64,000 nucleotides of DNA, taken from positions 3,751,501 to 3,815,500 of the forward strand of contig CAMQGK010000341.1 in assembly GCA_947000775.1 (NCBI GenBank), in the 5' to 3' direction. This stretch comes from Pterois miles. Its lineage: Eukaryota > Chordata > Actinopteri > Perciformes > Scorpaenidae. A model generated the notes under the pieces. It ran no database searches, was not told the origin of the DNA, and worked only from the letters and a program-made list of their open reading frames with translations. Below are positions 11,421 to 22,290 of this stretch, piece by piece. Every line of letters begins with the position of its first letter. The first letter of the stretch is position 1. Both the position numbers and the translations under genes were made by a program.

Positions 11421-12702
11421 CTCTTCTGTCACCAACATGGAGAGTTTTATCGTTTTATCTTCGGGATTTATCTCTTTTTGGCTTCCTCGCTCTCCCTTTT
11501 GATCAGTTTAGCAAAGTGAATTTTCTGTGCCAGCAAAGCAAATTATCAAAGGAAATTATCCAGATTTATTGATTCGATTGTGGTGTCAGCTGAGAATGAA
11601 CCGTTTGAACTGATAATGTGTTTACTTGAATCTTTGATCTGTTTCAGTCTCATCATTTATTCATTTATATAGTTGCACACAGGAAACTGCAAACATGTTA
11701 AACATACGCGGTTTCCTTTTTTTGATAAAATTTTTAATTTAATTTGTGCACAAGAGACACAATCAGCAATACAGCAGTGAATAAAGGTAGTCAAACAAAA
11801 CACTATGTGTAAAATGACACGATTTACTGTCTTTCAGAGGCTGAAGGAGGTTCTGTGATAGAGCCAGAGTGAAGGTACAGATATTATCTGACTGAGCAGT
11901 TTACACAACACGAGTGTTCGCCATCCAATTGCAGAAATCTCCAAATGTCAAAAGTATTTGATGCCGATGTTCCTCAAGGTCTTGGTGTCTTGATGTGGTG
12001 TTTTCGAGGGATTTTCGATCATTTTGATCAGGATCCTTGGGTGGTAAATAATAGTTGAATTTAGCACAAAATATTTGTCACAAATGTTATCAACCAAAAA
12101 ATTGATGCAACAACCTATGAGACATAATCAAGCATTAGGATGACATCAAATACTTTTATCACAACGTTCTAAACCCTTATACACTTTCACAATTTATTTA
12201 TTTAGTATTTTTATTTCTGACTTATTACTAGAACAACTTGACACACAGTGCTGAGCTGCAGATTAATCTTCAGGTTCCCAGCTTTCAGATGATCTACACC
12301 ACTTCTATGTGACATCTACTGTTGACCTGCTATCTCCCCCTAAAGACCCCCCCGGACCCCCCTTAAAACATGAAAATGAGTCTATGAAATAGAAGGGGGA
12401 CTCCAGGTCGACCCTCCAACATGGTTGCTGCATCTTTAGCTGTCTGATTGTGATCTGGGGTGTTGACGTTTTCCTTTTCAAGGTTTCAAGCAGTTTAAAC
12501 ACCTACTGTATAAATCCTCCTCACCTGTAAACCTATACACCGTCATCATAGGCCTCCTGTTTTTCCTTCATATTACATATGTCTATCATTGTCTGTATCT
12601 GCCCCATCCTTACATCCACCCTGTGTGCTTTGTGGGAAATCATGAATACTGTTAAACTCAAAGACCACAAAGGTGAATATCTCCTAATCTAAAGTGATCA
12701 GA

Positions 12703-12716
12703 CCACCAGGTGGAGC
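12703..12716 (+). promoter_or_regulatory. CTCF-core-like motif
   Basis: CCACCAGGTGGAGC matches CCASYAGRKGGCRS at 13 of 14 positions, about 200 bp before an inpp5a exon. Roughly one 13/14 match is expected by chance in a window this size, so this is weak. Confidence 0.25.
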
Positions 12717-12922
12717 TGTGGCCCTCATGATCTGAACACCCTGAGGTCAGGGGAATCATCAAATGACAAGACTTTGACAGGGAGTAGTGATGTTCGTCAT
12801 GGTGGTTGTTTTTAAAGTGTGTGTTTAGACCTTGGGGATTATGAGGAATGATACCAGCAGTCCTCCATCACAGAGGTGATGATGGTTGTTTGAAACTAAC
12901 AAATGGTTGTACTGTTTTTCAG

Positions 12923-13007
12923 GATCACGGACCAGCGGCATGAGAAGTTGCCATATTTTGTCTTTGGGGACTTTAACTTCAGGTTGGACTCGAAGCAGGT
13001 CATTGAG
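12923..13007 (+). CDS. inpp5a: inpp5a internal coding exon with GDFNFR motif
   Basis: First of five inpp5a exons in the window. The enzyme removes the 5-phosphate from Ins(1,4,5)P3 and Ins(1,3,4,5)P4 and so ends IP3-driven calcium release; known orthologues are membrane-associated through a C-terminal lipid anchor. The 85-bp exon starts after a polypyrimidine tract and CAG (12920-12922) and ends at GAG followed by donor GTGAGT (13008). Its first base completes a codon split with the missing upstream exon; it ends on a whole codon. The reading is ITDQRHEK, then FVFGDFNFRLDSK, closely matching vertebrate INPP5A. GDFNFR (12966-12983) is the family motif whose Asp and Asn belong to the metal/phosphate-binding catalytic centre. 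The intron that follows is 22.4 kb. The Met-initiated reading from 12903 is only intron read-through; this is not a start exon. Confidence 0.95.
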
Positions 13008-14267
13008 GTGAGTTTTGCATTGCACCAAACTAGTGATGGAAGGTTAACTGTTTGGCATTGTGCTCAACTGTGTGTACTATGTGGTTAACTCATCAGACTC
13101 GTAGTAATATAAAGTGTGTTTGTGTGTATTAGAGAGAGGCTGCAGTATAGTAAAAGTGGTTTTAGTAGCCCACTGTCTCTTCAGAGTTATGACTCATTAA
13201 ACGCTTCACTGTTGCCGGCCCAGCTGTGTTTGCCAACTGAGCCTCCAAGTGCATTGTTATGTTATGGTGCCATTCACTGCTCTTTCTCTCTCCCTTCCTC
13301 TCCCTCCCCTCTTTCTTCCTCTCCTCCTCCTCCTGCCCTCCTTTTCTTGGTGCAAATGAGGCCAGTGAAAGCCAAGGTAGCGCAGTCATTCAGCATGAGG
13401 AGATGGGGGTGCAGTTAGTGGCATAACAAGTCATAAAGGCCCACCGCAGACAGTGGTGTCCTATGATAACAGAGTGGGAGAGCCACTTGTTGGCCGATCC
13501 TCTCTCTCCTCTCCAGCACAATGGCCCTCGAATCAGTGGGCCTGTTCAAGGTGTGGGCATTGTTCATTTCAACCAGAGCCCCATTCAGAGGAGAAGGGAA
13601 GAGGAGGGAAGGCTTTCTGAATGGAGGGGTTTTTGCTCAAATGACTTAGGAAGGACTTCACTCTGTGTGGCACAGAAGAAGAAACCTTTTGTAGTTGAGT
13701 CATTCGGCCACCAGGGGGGCAGTAAATCATCATCAGCTAAGTGGGATCAGCAGTCCAGTCTGGAGCATTGATTGATGGCCTCCAAGTTTGTGCAGTAGAT
13801 TTGATTTGGGTTTTGTAATTGGGTCGCATTAACTGACTGATCATGTGAACTTCCGATGCTGTGGAGCTAATAAATCCAAGTACAGAATCAGCAGATGTGC
13901 AAATGCCGAGGTTACTCAGAAGTCAAAATTTGCACACATTTAGATCGCCACAGTGATTTTAAAGCAATGATGGGGTGTTTTATACCTTATCAGCATTGTT
14001 TTGGTTTTAGAAATATAACTTTAAAGTGAGGACCCTCTGTCTTTCTGTCTGCATTAGGGATGCTAATTTAGAATAGACAGCTGACCCTCTTTAACAGATC
14101 ATTTACTGTTAACAGGTTATATTATTATTTATCACTAGCTGTAGTGTATGCGCAAAATACTGAGTCTTAACTGAGTTCACCCAACCGGGAGAGTTACTAT
14201 AGCAGCCACGATGCTGCATGCACTGTTGTGGACACATGTAACCATTTTCCAAGTAAAAGTAATGAAA

Positions 14268-14651
14268 CTCTGTCCACCTGGTTTAACGATACTCTGTCCA
14301 CCTGGTGTAACGATACTCTGTCCACCTGGTGTAACGATACTCTGTCCACCTGGTGTAACGATACTCTGTCCACCTGGTGTAACAATACTCTGTCTGCCCA
14401 GTGTAACGATACTCTGTCTGCCTGGTGTAACGATACTCTGTCCGCCTGGTATAACGATACTCTTTCCACCCGGTGTAACGATACTCTGTCCGCCCGGTGT
14501 AACGATACTCTGTCCGCCTGGTGTAACGATACTCTGTCTGCCCGGTGTAACAATACTCTGTCCGCCTGGTGTAACGATACTCTGTCCGCCTGGTATAACG
14601 ATACTCTGTCCACCCGGTGTAACGATACTCTGTCTGCCCGGTGTAACGATA
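14268..14651 (+). repeat. 24-bp minisatellite, 16 copies
   Basis: Sixteen consecutive 24-bp units, core CTGTCCACCTGGTGTAACG followed by ATACT, with 0-3 substitutions each (CACC/CGCC/TGCC, CTGG/CCGG/CCAG, GTGT/GTAT). No length variants are seen. Because 24 is a multiple of 3 and the unit lacks stops in several frames, long artefactual reading frames run through it on both strands (8-residue repeats such as LCPPGVTI and QSIVTPGG). It sits deep in an inpp5a intron with no coding evidence. Confidence 0.97.
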
Positions 14652-15480
14652 GCGAGTGCCCGACACACTATGCGTTTTGGGATTTTTAAAATGCTTCATA
14701 AATATTTCACTGAGAGCATTAATGCATCACAATTCTTAGTGTCAGTTAATTATTAACATCCTAGTCTGTCTGCATTCGATTGGCTTCACACTGCAGTGTC
14801 ACCACATGGTGACGCTACAACAATGCACTTTAGGTTTTGGTCTGTAACTTCTGAACCATAAGTCTCAGAAACAATTAACTTCCCTGGATTTTGTGGGTCC
14901 AGACGAATCTATCTTGCCTATTTATGTCTAGACTGATTTTCCGCCATTTTTTTTTATTATTATTATTGTTAGTATTGTTGATGTTCGATACAGTTCTTTC
15001 CCTCAGATGTTAGATGAAGCAGCCATGTCGCGGCTCTCTACAGAGCTGCAAGCAGAACTTCTGGATGGGCACATTCTCCGAACGGACGCTGCACCACCAC
15101 ATCAAACGTTACTTGGTTTTATAAGAAAGATTTATTGTCAGAACCAACACCAGCTGGCAACACGGAGGCTGACAGGGACGCATCCAATCAAACCAAGTCA
15201 GATGAGATGATTTGGAGCCCGTACAGCTAATCTAGATAACTCTCCCCTCATGTTTCCTGTCTTGTTTCCATGCCGCTGTGTGGTAGGTCAGCACTCACCC
15301 TCTCCATGTCGCTACCACTCTGAAACGCTGTTTGAGTGCAGTTAGGGGTCGTGACCCCTTTTCCAGGGATGTGTTAGGCTTGCATCGGTGTGTGTCCATC
15401 TCTGCCCCCCCCTCCATCCACACAGCTCCTTTCTTATGCACCTTGGCCTCCATTCACATACACATTCACATCCAGAGCGA

Positions 15481-15482
<2 letters not shown>

Positions 15483-15541
<59 letters not shown>

Positions 15542-15542
15542 A
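15483..15542 (+). repeat. (CA)n microsatellite
   Basis: About 30 uninterrupted CA units. Confidence 0.98.
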
Positions 15543-15658
15543 ATTTGTTAGGCCAAATGAATCTGATTGATTCACCCCGTTTAAAGGGGTGTGACAGCAA
15601 TGCAGGGGGGCCTTTTAGACTTCCCCTCAGGAAGTTAGAGCTGTGGGCTGTGGCATAA

Positions 15659-15667
15659 CCCCCCCCC

Positions 15668-15732
<65 letters not shown>
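15659..15732 (+). repeat. C12 run followed by (CA)n microsatellite
   Basis: Twelve Cs (15659-15670) run directly into about 31 CA units. Confidence 0.97.
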
Positions 15733-15736
<4 letters not shown>

Positions 15737-16239
15737 ACATTTTCCCCTTAACTTAATGAGGGTTCCTCAAACCTGCCGACCATTTAATGGGGACAACGGA
15801 AAAGGCTGATGATGTCATCTGTGTGAAATGCGTTGTCCGAGGGGCAGCGCCGTGTAAATGCAGCGGTCAACCTGTCTGATTTAACCGCGACCTTTCACGT
15901 TAGTGGCGTTAGAGAGAGAGCTGTGATGTCACCAATAAACAAATGGGTTGCAACCTCAGCGCAGGATGTAACTCACAGCCGGCAGGCCGTTTTCAGCCCT
16001 TTAATGACAATTAATGTCAACAGGACAATTAGTGCACATCCACTGGAGTGCTTAACTGTAGATGGGGCTGGTGGTGGATCGATCGTCCATACTTATCTGA
16101 AGATTGATTCAGACACAGAGGCCGGCGCTCGTTCTTACTGTCTGCGAGTCTCATTTTTTCGCTTTTCTTACTGTTCTCTCTCCGTTTTCAATCGATAGTG
16201 GAAAAAAAGCTATGCAGAAGAAGGGACAGTTTTTCTGCA

Positions 16240-16614
16240 TTAAAGGGATAGTTGAAGTTTGTTGAAGTGGGGTATGTGGTTCTTATCCATACTAGGTGTA
16301 TTACTTACAGTAGATGACGCTGATGATGCTTTATTGTGCCGTCAGACACCCCTTTCCTTCTCCTTTCCAACGGGGAACTGAACTTAAAGTGAAACTTATC
16401 TTATCTTATGTTATCTCCAAGCCCACAGGCAAAGATGACAAAAAACATTACAGATGATTTTCATTCCCGTCCACAGCACTGTGTTGCTCCAGTGTAGGTG
16501 CTTCTGTTTGTTTCTCCAAACGGGGGATGACCGTCATCTACTGTAGGAAATACACTAACTATAGATAAGAAACTCATACAGCCCCACTTCAAACTACCCT
16601 AACTATCCCTTTAA
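16240..16614. mobile_element. TTAA-flanked inverted-repeat element, short copy
   Basis: Begins TTAAAGGGATAGTT and ends AACTATCCCTTTAA, perfect 14-bp inverted termini including TTAA at each edge, as in piggyBac-type insertion. Inner landmarks ACAGTAGATGACG and GTCATCTACTGTAG are also mutually inverted, so most of the element is a long palindrome. 375 bp, no ORF: a MITE. A longer relative is at 59686-60354. Confidence 0.75.
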
Positions 16615-18229
16615 GTGGACAAAATGATTGCATCTTTAAACTACTTGCCTTTTTGATTTGTTGAACACCCGGGACAACCCTCAGGCACCCATGGGGGGTC
16701 ACTAGGCCTCACTTTGAGAGTCACTGGATCAGAAAATACTCCAGTACATTTCTTTACAGCTGCACGCTACACCACTCCTCTTCTTCTCTGTCTCTGGTCC
16801 ATTGTGGGTGACTAGACTGTGGACAACCTCGAGCCACTCCCCTGTCACCCATCCTGCCTTGTGGGTGGGTAGGTGGATGGGACAGCGGGTATTTTGGGAT
16901 GTTTCCATGTGTGTACAGAAAAAAGAGGTGGGTTTGGAAGGGGGTGGGTTTGTTATTGTCACAGGGCAAATTCCAGGTGGCACATTCCCGGCATGCTTGT
17001 GCGGCAGGATCAGTAACCAAAGGCCCGCACCCGCCCCCCTCCTGCCCGGTCCGGGCAACCCCATTAATTGTGTCCGACAGAGGGAATTGGTTTCAATTGA
17101 CCCTCATTCAGCGGCCCTTTGACTGGCAGACAAAGGACACAGCCACGTGGAGACTAATGCTAGGGCTGAGCAGCCTGGAGGTGGTCCAGTCCCCACCAAC
17201 CTCCTCTCTCCTCTACCGTGGGTGTGATCAGGCTTTGGCTTGATCACGCTTTGCATCGGTGCAGATAAAACAGGAAAGCGTAAAGGAATGGTTTTGAAGA
17301 TTTTGTCTGGTGAATCAGATCACAGCCAGCAATCTCTTTAAACCCCTCACGGAGAACTCATGTCCAAGTACAGTAGTGACTAAAGATGCACTGCATGTCG
17401 CCCACGACCTGTTGCATTGAAAGAGACACATTGTTGTTTTCAAGGAGGGCCCACATTAGGGATGGCACATGTTATTATAATGAATATGGAAGAGGGCGGA
17501 GAGCACTACTATGTAAATCCATTTCTTTCCATTAAACTGTACACCTCAATAAAGATAAATACTGTTCAGCACATTCTTGATCTCTTTCTCATCCACAGCC
17601 ATTTAAGTCTGTTGCAGAGCGTTTTTCTCAAAATTAATATCATTAAATAAAATTTTCCTGCTTTGATTTGTAAACAGTAACACTGCCGCTGCTGCTCTCC
17701 AGCCTGATGCTCCAGTATCTGGTTTGTAGCTGCTGCAGTCAGCATTGATAATTATTAATTTATTATCATTTTAATGCACTTTTAGTTCCCACTGCCTCAT
17801 GCTGAAGCTGCTTTTTTCTGATTTATAAAGGCATTTAATAAGCCTTGTTTCCAGGTCATGTCTCAATGTGATGGGCAGGACCGATTCTAGGATCAGACCT
17901 TGAGCCTCTTATGAGAATATGACATGTACAGTCAAGTGTGTAGGTTTTGTTTCAACATTGAGGGGGGCACATATGAACCAGAGGGTCTGGGGTTCATGCC
18001 CAAGGAAACTTGGGGCATCAGACTCTTCATTTCTCATTCGTAACGCCAGGTCACACAACCCTTGTTGACCCGTGCACACCTACAGCAAACAGCCCAGTCT
18101 GGGTGCTTCAGTCGGAGGGTGCTATGAGGTGTACAGTATGAGAGAGTGTGTGCGTGTCCCCCGAGGTGGCCGGTGGCCGTGAATCAGCGGTGTCGATGAC
18201 AGGCTCAGGGCTCCGTGCCTGGACTCCTA

Positions 18230-18480
18230 GTATATTTAAAATCCCTCCTAATTAAACTTAATAGAATGTAAATTTAATATCTGCAGAGATTGTGTGCTGC
18301 TGGCCGGCCTGCTCCAATTTAAGGATTGATAGAGGCCAGCGGGAAGGTTAATTGCTGACTTGATCTACTGTCCCTGTGACATGGTGTGGGGCTGTTTTAA
18401 TTGGGGCTGATCTGCTGCTACATGGACAGATTTCATTAGGCTCGCTGGCCTCTCGCTGACTGCAGGAGAGAGATTTGGAC
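18230..18480. promoter_or_regulatory. candidate conserved non-coding element
   Basis: Repeat-free block with several homeodomain-type cores (CTAATTAAAC, GGTTAATTGC, TTTAATTGGGG) embedded in balanced-composition sequence. Judgement is by appearance only. Confidence 0.25.
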
Positions 18481-18482
18481 CA

Positions 18483-18496
18483 GCGCCCCCTGTGGG
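18483..18496 (-). promoter_or_regulatory. CTCF-core-like motif
   Basis: The reverse strand reads CCCACAGGGGGCGC, 12 of 14 positions of CCASYAGRKGGCRS, with a strong AGGGGGCGCTGG half. Confidence 0.2.
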
Positions 18497-19269
18497 CGTC
18501 TGCAGGTCGTGCAGAGGGCCGGACTAGGCATCAATCTTCCTTCCTTTGTCCTGTGTCCTTTCTCTGGCTTGAGCAGCATGAAATTAAAGGTGGGGCCCTA
18601 GACTAGCCCCACTCCTAATGAATGCTGTAAAATGCTCAGTAATGACAGGCCAGCATGGCAGATCAGTCATTTCTCACAGCGTGGAGTTACTCAGCGCACA
18701 CGCCCATGACGACACAAAGAATTATAAACAAGCCATTTTTTTGGGATTAAACATAAGGGTCTGAGAGGGTTGCTTTGCTATTTTTGCACATTTCTGCTAA
18801 ATTTGCATTTTGGAGGAAATATCATTGACTTGATCCTATCAGTTTTTATTAATAATCTAATAGGTGTCACAGTTTACTCTAAATATGCATCATGTTGCCC
18901 ACAGTCTTTGTGTTGCCCAACATGAGTTCATTACGTTAGTTGATGGCCGTTGTCCTGGCTGATGAACCCAGTCTGGCTAAATAATTTGCACCAGTAAAGG
19001 GTAAACAATTTTCCCTTTTTAGCCCGACTTTGACTAGCATGTGCGTATCTGGCCAGCTATAAATCAAAAGGCAGCCAGTGTAATTAAGTGTACACTACAT
19101 TAGTCAGGCTAATTAATTTTGCGGGCCATCCATCCATTAACCAGCGGGCCAGCACTGATTGGGCCTCTGTTCTGTGGGACCCCTGACACTGGGGACTGTG
19201 ACCCTCCTTGGCTGCCCTCAGTTTCCCAGATACCCTCATGCATTTACACCCAGAGTCACAGATGTATAG

Positions 19270-19272
<3 letters not shown>

Positions 19273-19317
<45 letters not shown>
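19273..19317 (+). repeat. (AC)n microsatellite
   Basis: About 22 AC units. Confidence 0.98.
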
Positions 19318-19324
<7 letters not shown>

Positions 19325-19699
19325 GCTCCAGCCCACATGTGCTTAATCACATTTGGACTAAAAAGAGAAGCTTATTGCATTAAATTTGACAGTTTTTATG
19401 TCATAATTATTGTTGTTCATTTGAGCCCAAAGATGATATTTAGTATGAGGAGGGGAAATGATGCAAAATTTCTTGACATTAGGTACCGACATACATTTGG
19501 CAAATGCCTAACAGAACAAATTTTAAATTTTTAGTTAATATCACGTAACAAAAATTATTTAAATTTTACTAATAATCAAAAAAAAATTAGGAAAAGGGCT
19601 AATTAAAGGCTTATTAAATGTTTTCCGTATGTTTATCCTACATATGTGTGCATATCTTTAACAAATACTTCTTCTTATCATAAGAAAATATGGACACAC

Positions 19700-20139
19700 A
19701 TGAGTGTTGTAATATTATGCTTTACGATACTGTCGATTCTCCAAAATGCTGTCATCGTATATTTTTATCAATTAATGATAATCACATGCATTTTGTAATG
19801 CAGTGTAAATATGTCCTTTTCACCTACATTACTCTAAAATGGTGTATTTGAATATTTCTGCACACTGGGGTCACTAAACAGGCTTAGAGTTACATAAATG
19901 GGGTATGACTGGAAAGCTGAGACGATACTCCTTGTAGTAGCCATTTCATGTAGTGACTTTTTTTACTCTGATTTCACACATATGGTGGAGCATATTTATA
20001 CTATGACAGGTTTCGTAAGATTAAAAAAAATGCAATGTATCCTGTCTTTTACAGTATCACATTATATCTCAATATATTGAATCGTTACTCTGGTATCATG
20101 TAACTTATCGCCAGATTCTTACCAATAAACAGCCCTAAT
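19700..20139 (-). mobile_element. degenerate hAT-like repeat (TAGGGCTGTTTATTGG end)
   Basis: The right edge, read in reverse, is TAGGGCTGTTTATTGGTAAG then AATCTGGCGATAAG, a form of the common fish repeat that begins TAGGGCTGTGTATTGG. Internal GATACTGTCGATTC and ATTGAATCGTTAC fit the same family. The left edge is unclear and no TSD was found. Confidence 0.5.
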
Positions 20140-20284
20140 ATTTAGTATTTGAGGACATGAGACTACTGTTTTCCTTTAAAAAAAATTCAAAAACAGTAGT
20201 TCCATGTGCCCAAAGACTAGATATAGTATAATGGGTTAATTTATTGTAAGTTATGGAGCATTTTCCAGGCCGAAGTTACTGAGA

Positions 20285-20333
20285 CGAGGCTGTTGTATAT
20301 GTAGCAGTAGTAGTAGTAGTACTAGTAGTAGTT
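20285..20333 (+). repeat. (TAG)n triplet repeat
   Basis: GTAGCAGTAGTAGTAGTAG, then ACTAGTAGTAG: imperfect TAG units. Confidence 0.8.
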
Positions 20334-20890
20334 TTATTCAGTCATCACACATAACACAATAAGTATGAACAGTACAATCAGTATCAACCAAGTCAACAGT
20401 CTTTGTAGTGATTGAATAGGCAGAAGCAAAATACTTGTAACCCTTAAAACTAGTTTTGCAAACCTTTCCTTTGAAAACTAAAAGCGAATTGCTCATTCTT
20501 AATTTTATGTTTGCATTATCCCATAATTTGACCCCAACAGCAGAAATACATCTCCTTTAATACCTGTTTTAGCTTTTCGTGTAGTAAACTTACAAATACT
20601 CACTTTTATTTGGCTCTGAACACTATTTGCATTATTTTATAATAAACCAAGTCATTAAATTTCATAGCATGGGAACTTCGAAACAGTGGATTAGTGTGAT
20701 GACAGTAACCAGCCTTATTGATAATACTCGTTTTTGTAGTTAAAACAATTGAATTTATAGTCATTTTAAAAGTCGACCCCTACAGTTCCACACAGTAAGA
20801 AATATAAGTAGGACTCAATATATCCCTAGATTTATACAGGATTTCCACTGACTTTGAAATTTCACCTTTAATATAGCCAATTTGTTGTTT
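20334..20890 (-). mobile_element. non-LTR retrotransposon fragment, C-terminal ORF2 region
   Basis: Reverse-strand reading, with frame breaks, gives INKAGYCHHTNPLFRSSH then MKFNDLVYYKIMQIVFRA. This resembles the C-terminus of LINE ORF2 proteins (pattern I-N-x-A-G-Y ... T-N-P-L-F ... L-K-F-x-D-L-V). RT motifs are absent; frameshifts and stops make it a dead 5'-truncated copy. Clade not assigned. Confidence 0.6.
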
Positions 20891-22059
20891 CCATGTTTAT
20901 GACCAATCACGTCTGTTTTATTGCTCGGCCAAATTGTATTGACAAATCCTTTACATGGTTTGTTGTAGCCTCGTAAATCAATATACATTTCTAAGACAAT
21001 CCACCGTGTTTCAACAGTCCTAATGCAGTAAACCCCACCCATTTACTACACACCCTGCAGGTTAAAACAGCCACTATTGCCCCCCGCCTGTTTACAGCCA
21101 CATAGGTGAAGCCTGTAATGGAGATGTTTCCTTGCAACACAATAAAGGCATATTATCTGGCTAGAAGAGTCCAATCTATCACAATGAGGGCCCATTATAT
21201 CCCAGATAACCCATCTGGATATAGAGGGAGACTATTCCCTCAAGACAACAGTGGCTGTTCTCTCTCTCTGCTCTCTGTTTGCCTTCGATGCTAATGAATA
21301 CAGCGCTGAAGACACGGAGGGAAAACAGAGTTCAGCTACGAGGGCGTAACATGAGCGACGCAGCTTTGATGGGAGCGCTGTCCATATCATTAAAACGCTG
21401 GCAAATGAAGAACAAGCAGTGGCTTCTGTTGGTCCTGCTCATTAACAACAGGCCGTTTGAGCCCGGCGCCAGCCATGCTATTGCCATTGTGTACTTGGAG
21501 GGGGGGGACTGGCAGCTGTGAACACCATGCCAACGGTGGGATGGCGTGACAAACCAAGCCAAGGATGAGGGCAGAGCCTGGCACTATCAGGGCCTGGGAG
21601 GGCGCGTTGCCTCGTAGGCCCCTGGGGTTGGACCCGGGCAGGGTTGTAACCTGAGTTACCCCTCAATCCACCGCCGCTGCTTTCCTCTTCAGCTGCACTG
21701 TCACTCCTTCACCCAGAGGAGATGTAGGAGAGGAAAGAGTCTGTTTGACAGAAACAACTTGTAGAATACTTGATACATCCAAGAAAGATTTGTCAGCTAT
21801 GCTATTAATGCACATTAGATGCTTAAAGGCTGCTCATAGCTTAGTAGTGTTAGAGATGCTTTTGATTATTGGGTAGTGATGTTCTGCTGAAAGCCAAGTC
21901 TGTATCATATAAAAGTACTTCATGCACTTACTGCATTCACTTATTTACTTCTTTGTCCCGTCCTCTGTGTCTCTCCTCTGTTTTGTCCTGTGTCATCTTA
22001 AACATCCTCTCTAGGGATTTCCTCATCATCCAAAAATGTCTCCTGGCACTCCGTAGCGT

Positions 22060-22290
22060 CGCCACAACTAACAGTTATTTTCATTATCAATTAATCTGCT
22101 GTTTAGTTTCTCAATTAACTGATTAATCATCAAGAGAGAGAGGGCGACATTGTAAAAGTTTATCATAGAAAGCTAAGAAAACCTGCAGATGTTCGTGTTT
22201 CAGGAGCTTGAACCAGCATGTTGTTTGGCAATTTTGCTTCGAAAACAATTCATTGATCATCAAAATTTTCTGCAGATTAACAGGTGCTTC
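22060..22290. mobile_element. degenerate TAGAGCTGCAA-family hAT-like repeat
   Basis: CAACTAACAGTTATTTTCAT, CAATTAACTGATTAATCATC and AGGAGCTTGAACCAGCATG followed by ATTGATCATCAAAATTTTCT match the internal pattern of the family seen at 7545 and 58965. No intact ends. Confidence 0.45.

Larger units (their letters stand above)
1..12922 (+). other. inpp5a: inpp5a intron, 3' part (upstream exon outside window)
   Basis: I looked for the preceding coding segment of the protein (in orthologues the region with NIHLFHDASN and RHKALGYVLDR) and did not find it, so the whole stretch is read as one intron that continues leftward. Contents: a GAG/GGA triplet tract at 1288-1320, a degenerate repeat at 2.4-2.7 kb, three dinucleotide tracts at 3.5-4.1 kb, an L2-like LINE piece, a minisatellite at 7866, hAT-like pieces at 7.5-8.6 kb, and a LINE split by a hAT at 9.5-11.4 kb. 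I see nothing recognisable in 4990-7540 or 11430-12700. Confidence 0.8.

Noticed and set aside
1..12900. Additional upstream inpp5a exons
   Set aside because: I searched for coding text resembling NIHLFHDASN / RHKALGYVLDR and earlier segments and found none; the preceding exon must be outside the window.
12903..13088. 61-codon ORF as a complete small protein starting at 12903
   Set aside because: The ATG lies in the intron before a polypyrimidine tract and AG; only 12923-13007 is exon, as shown by match to INPP5A and GTGAGT after it.
13700..13730. GGCCACCAGGGGGGCAGTAA as a CTCF site
   Set aside because: It carries one extra G that breaks core spacing; weaker than the sites listed.
14177..14756. 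Five long overlapping reading frames (138-181 codons) on both strands with 8-residue repeats
   Set aside because: They are a by-product of a 24-bp tandem repeat without stop codons in several frames; opposite-strand frames cannot all be genes, and there is no start context or splice logic.
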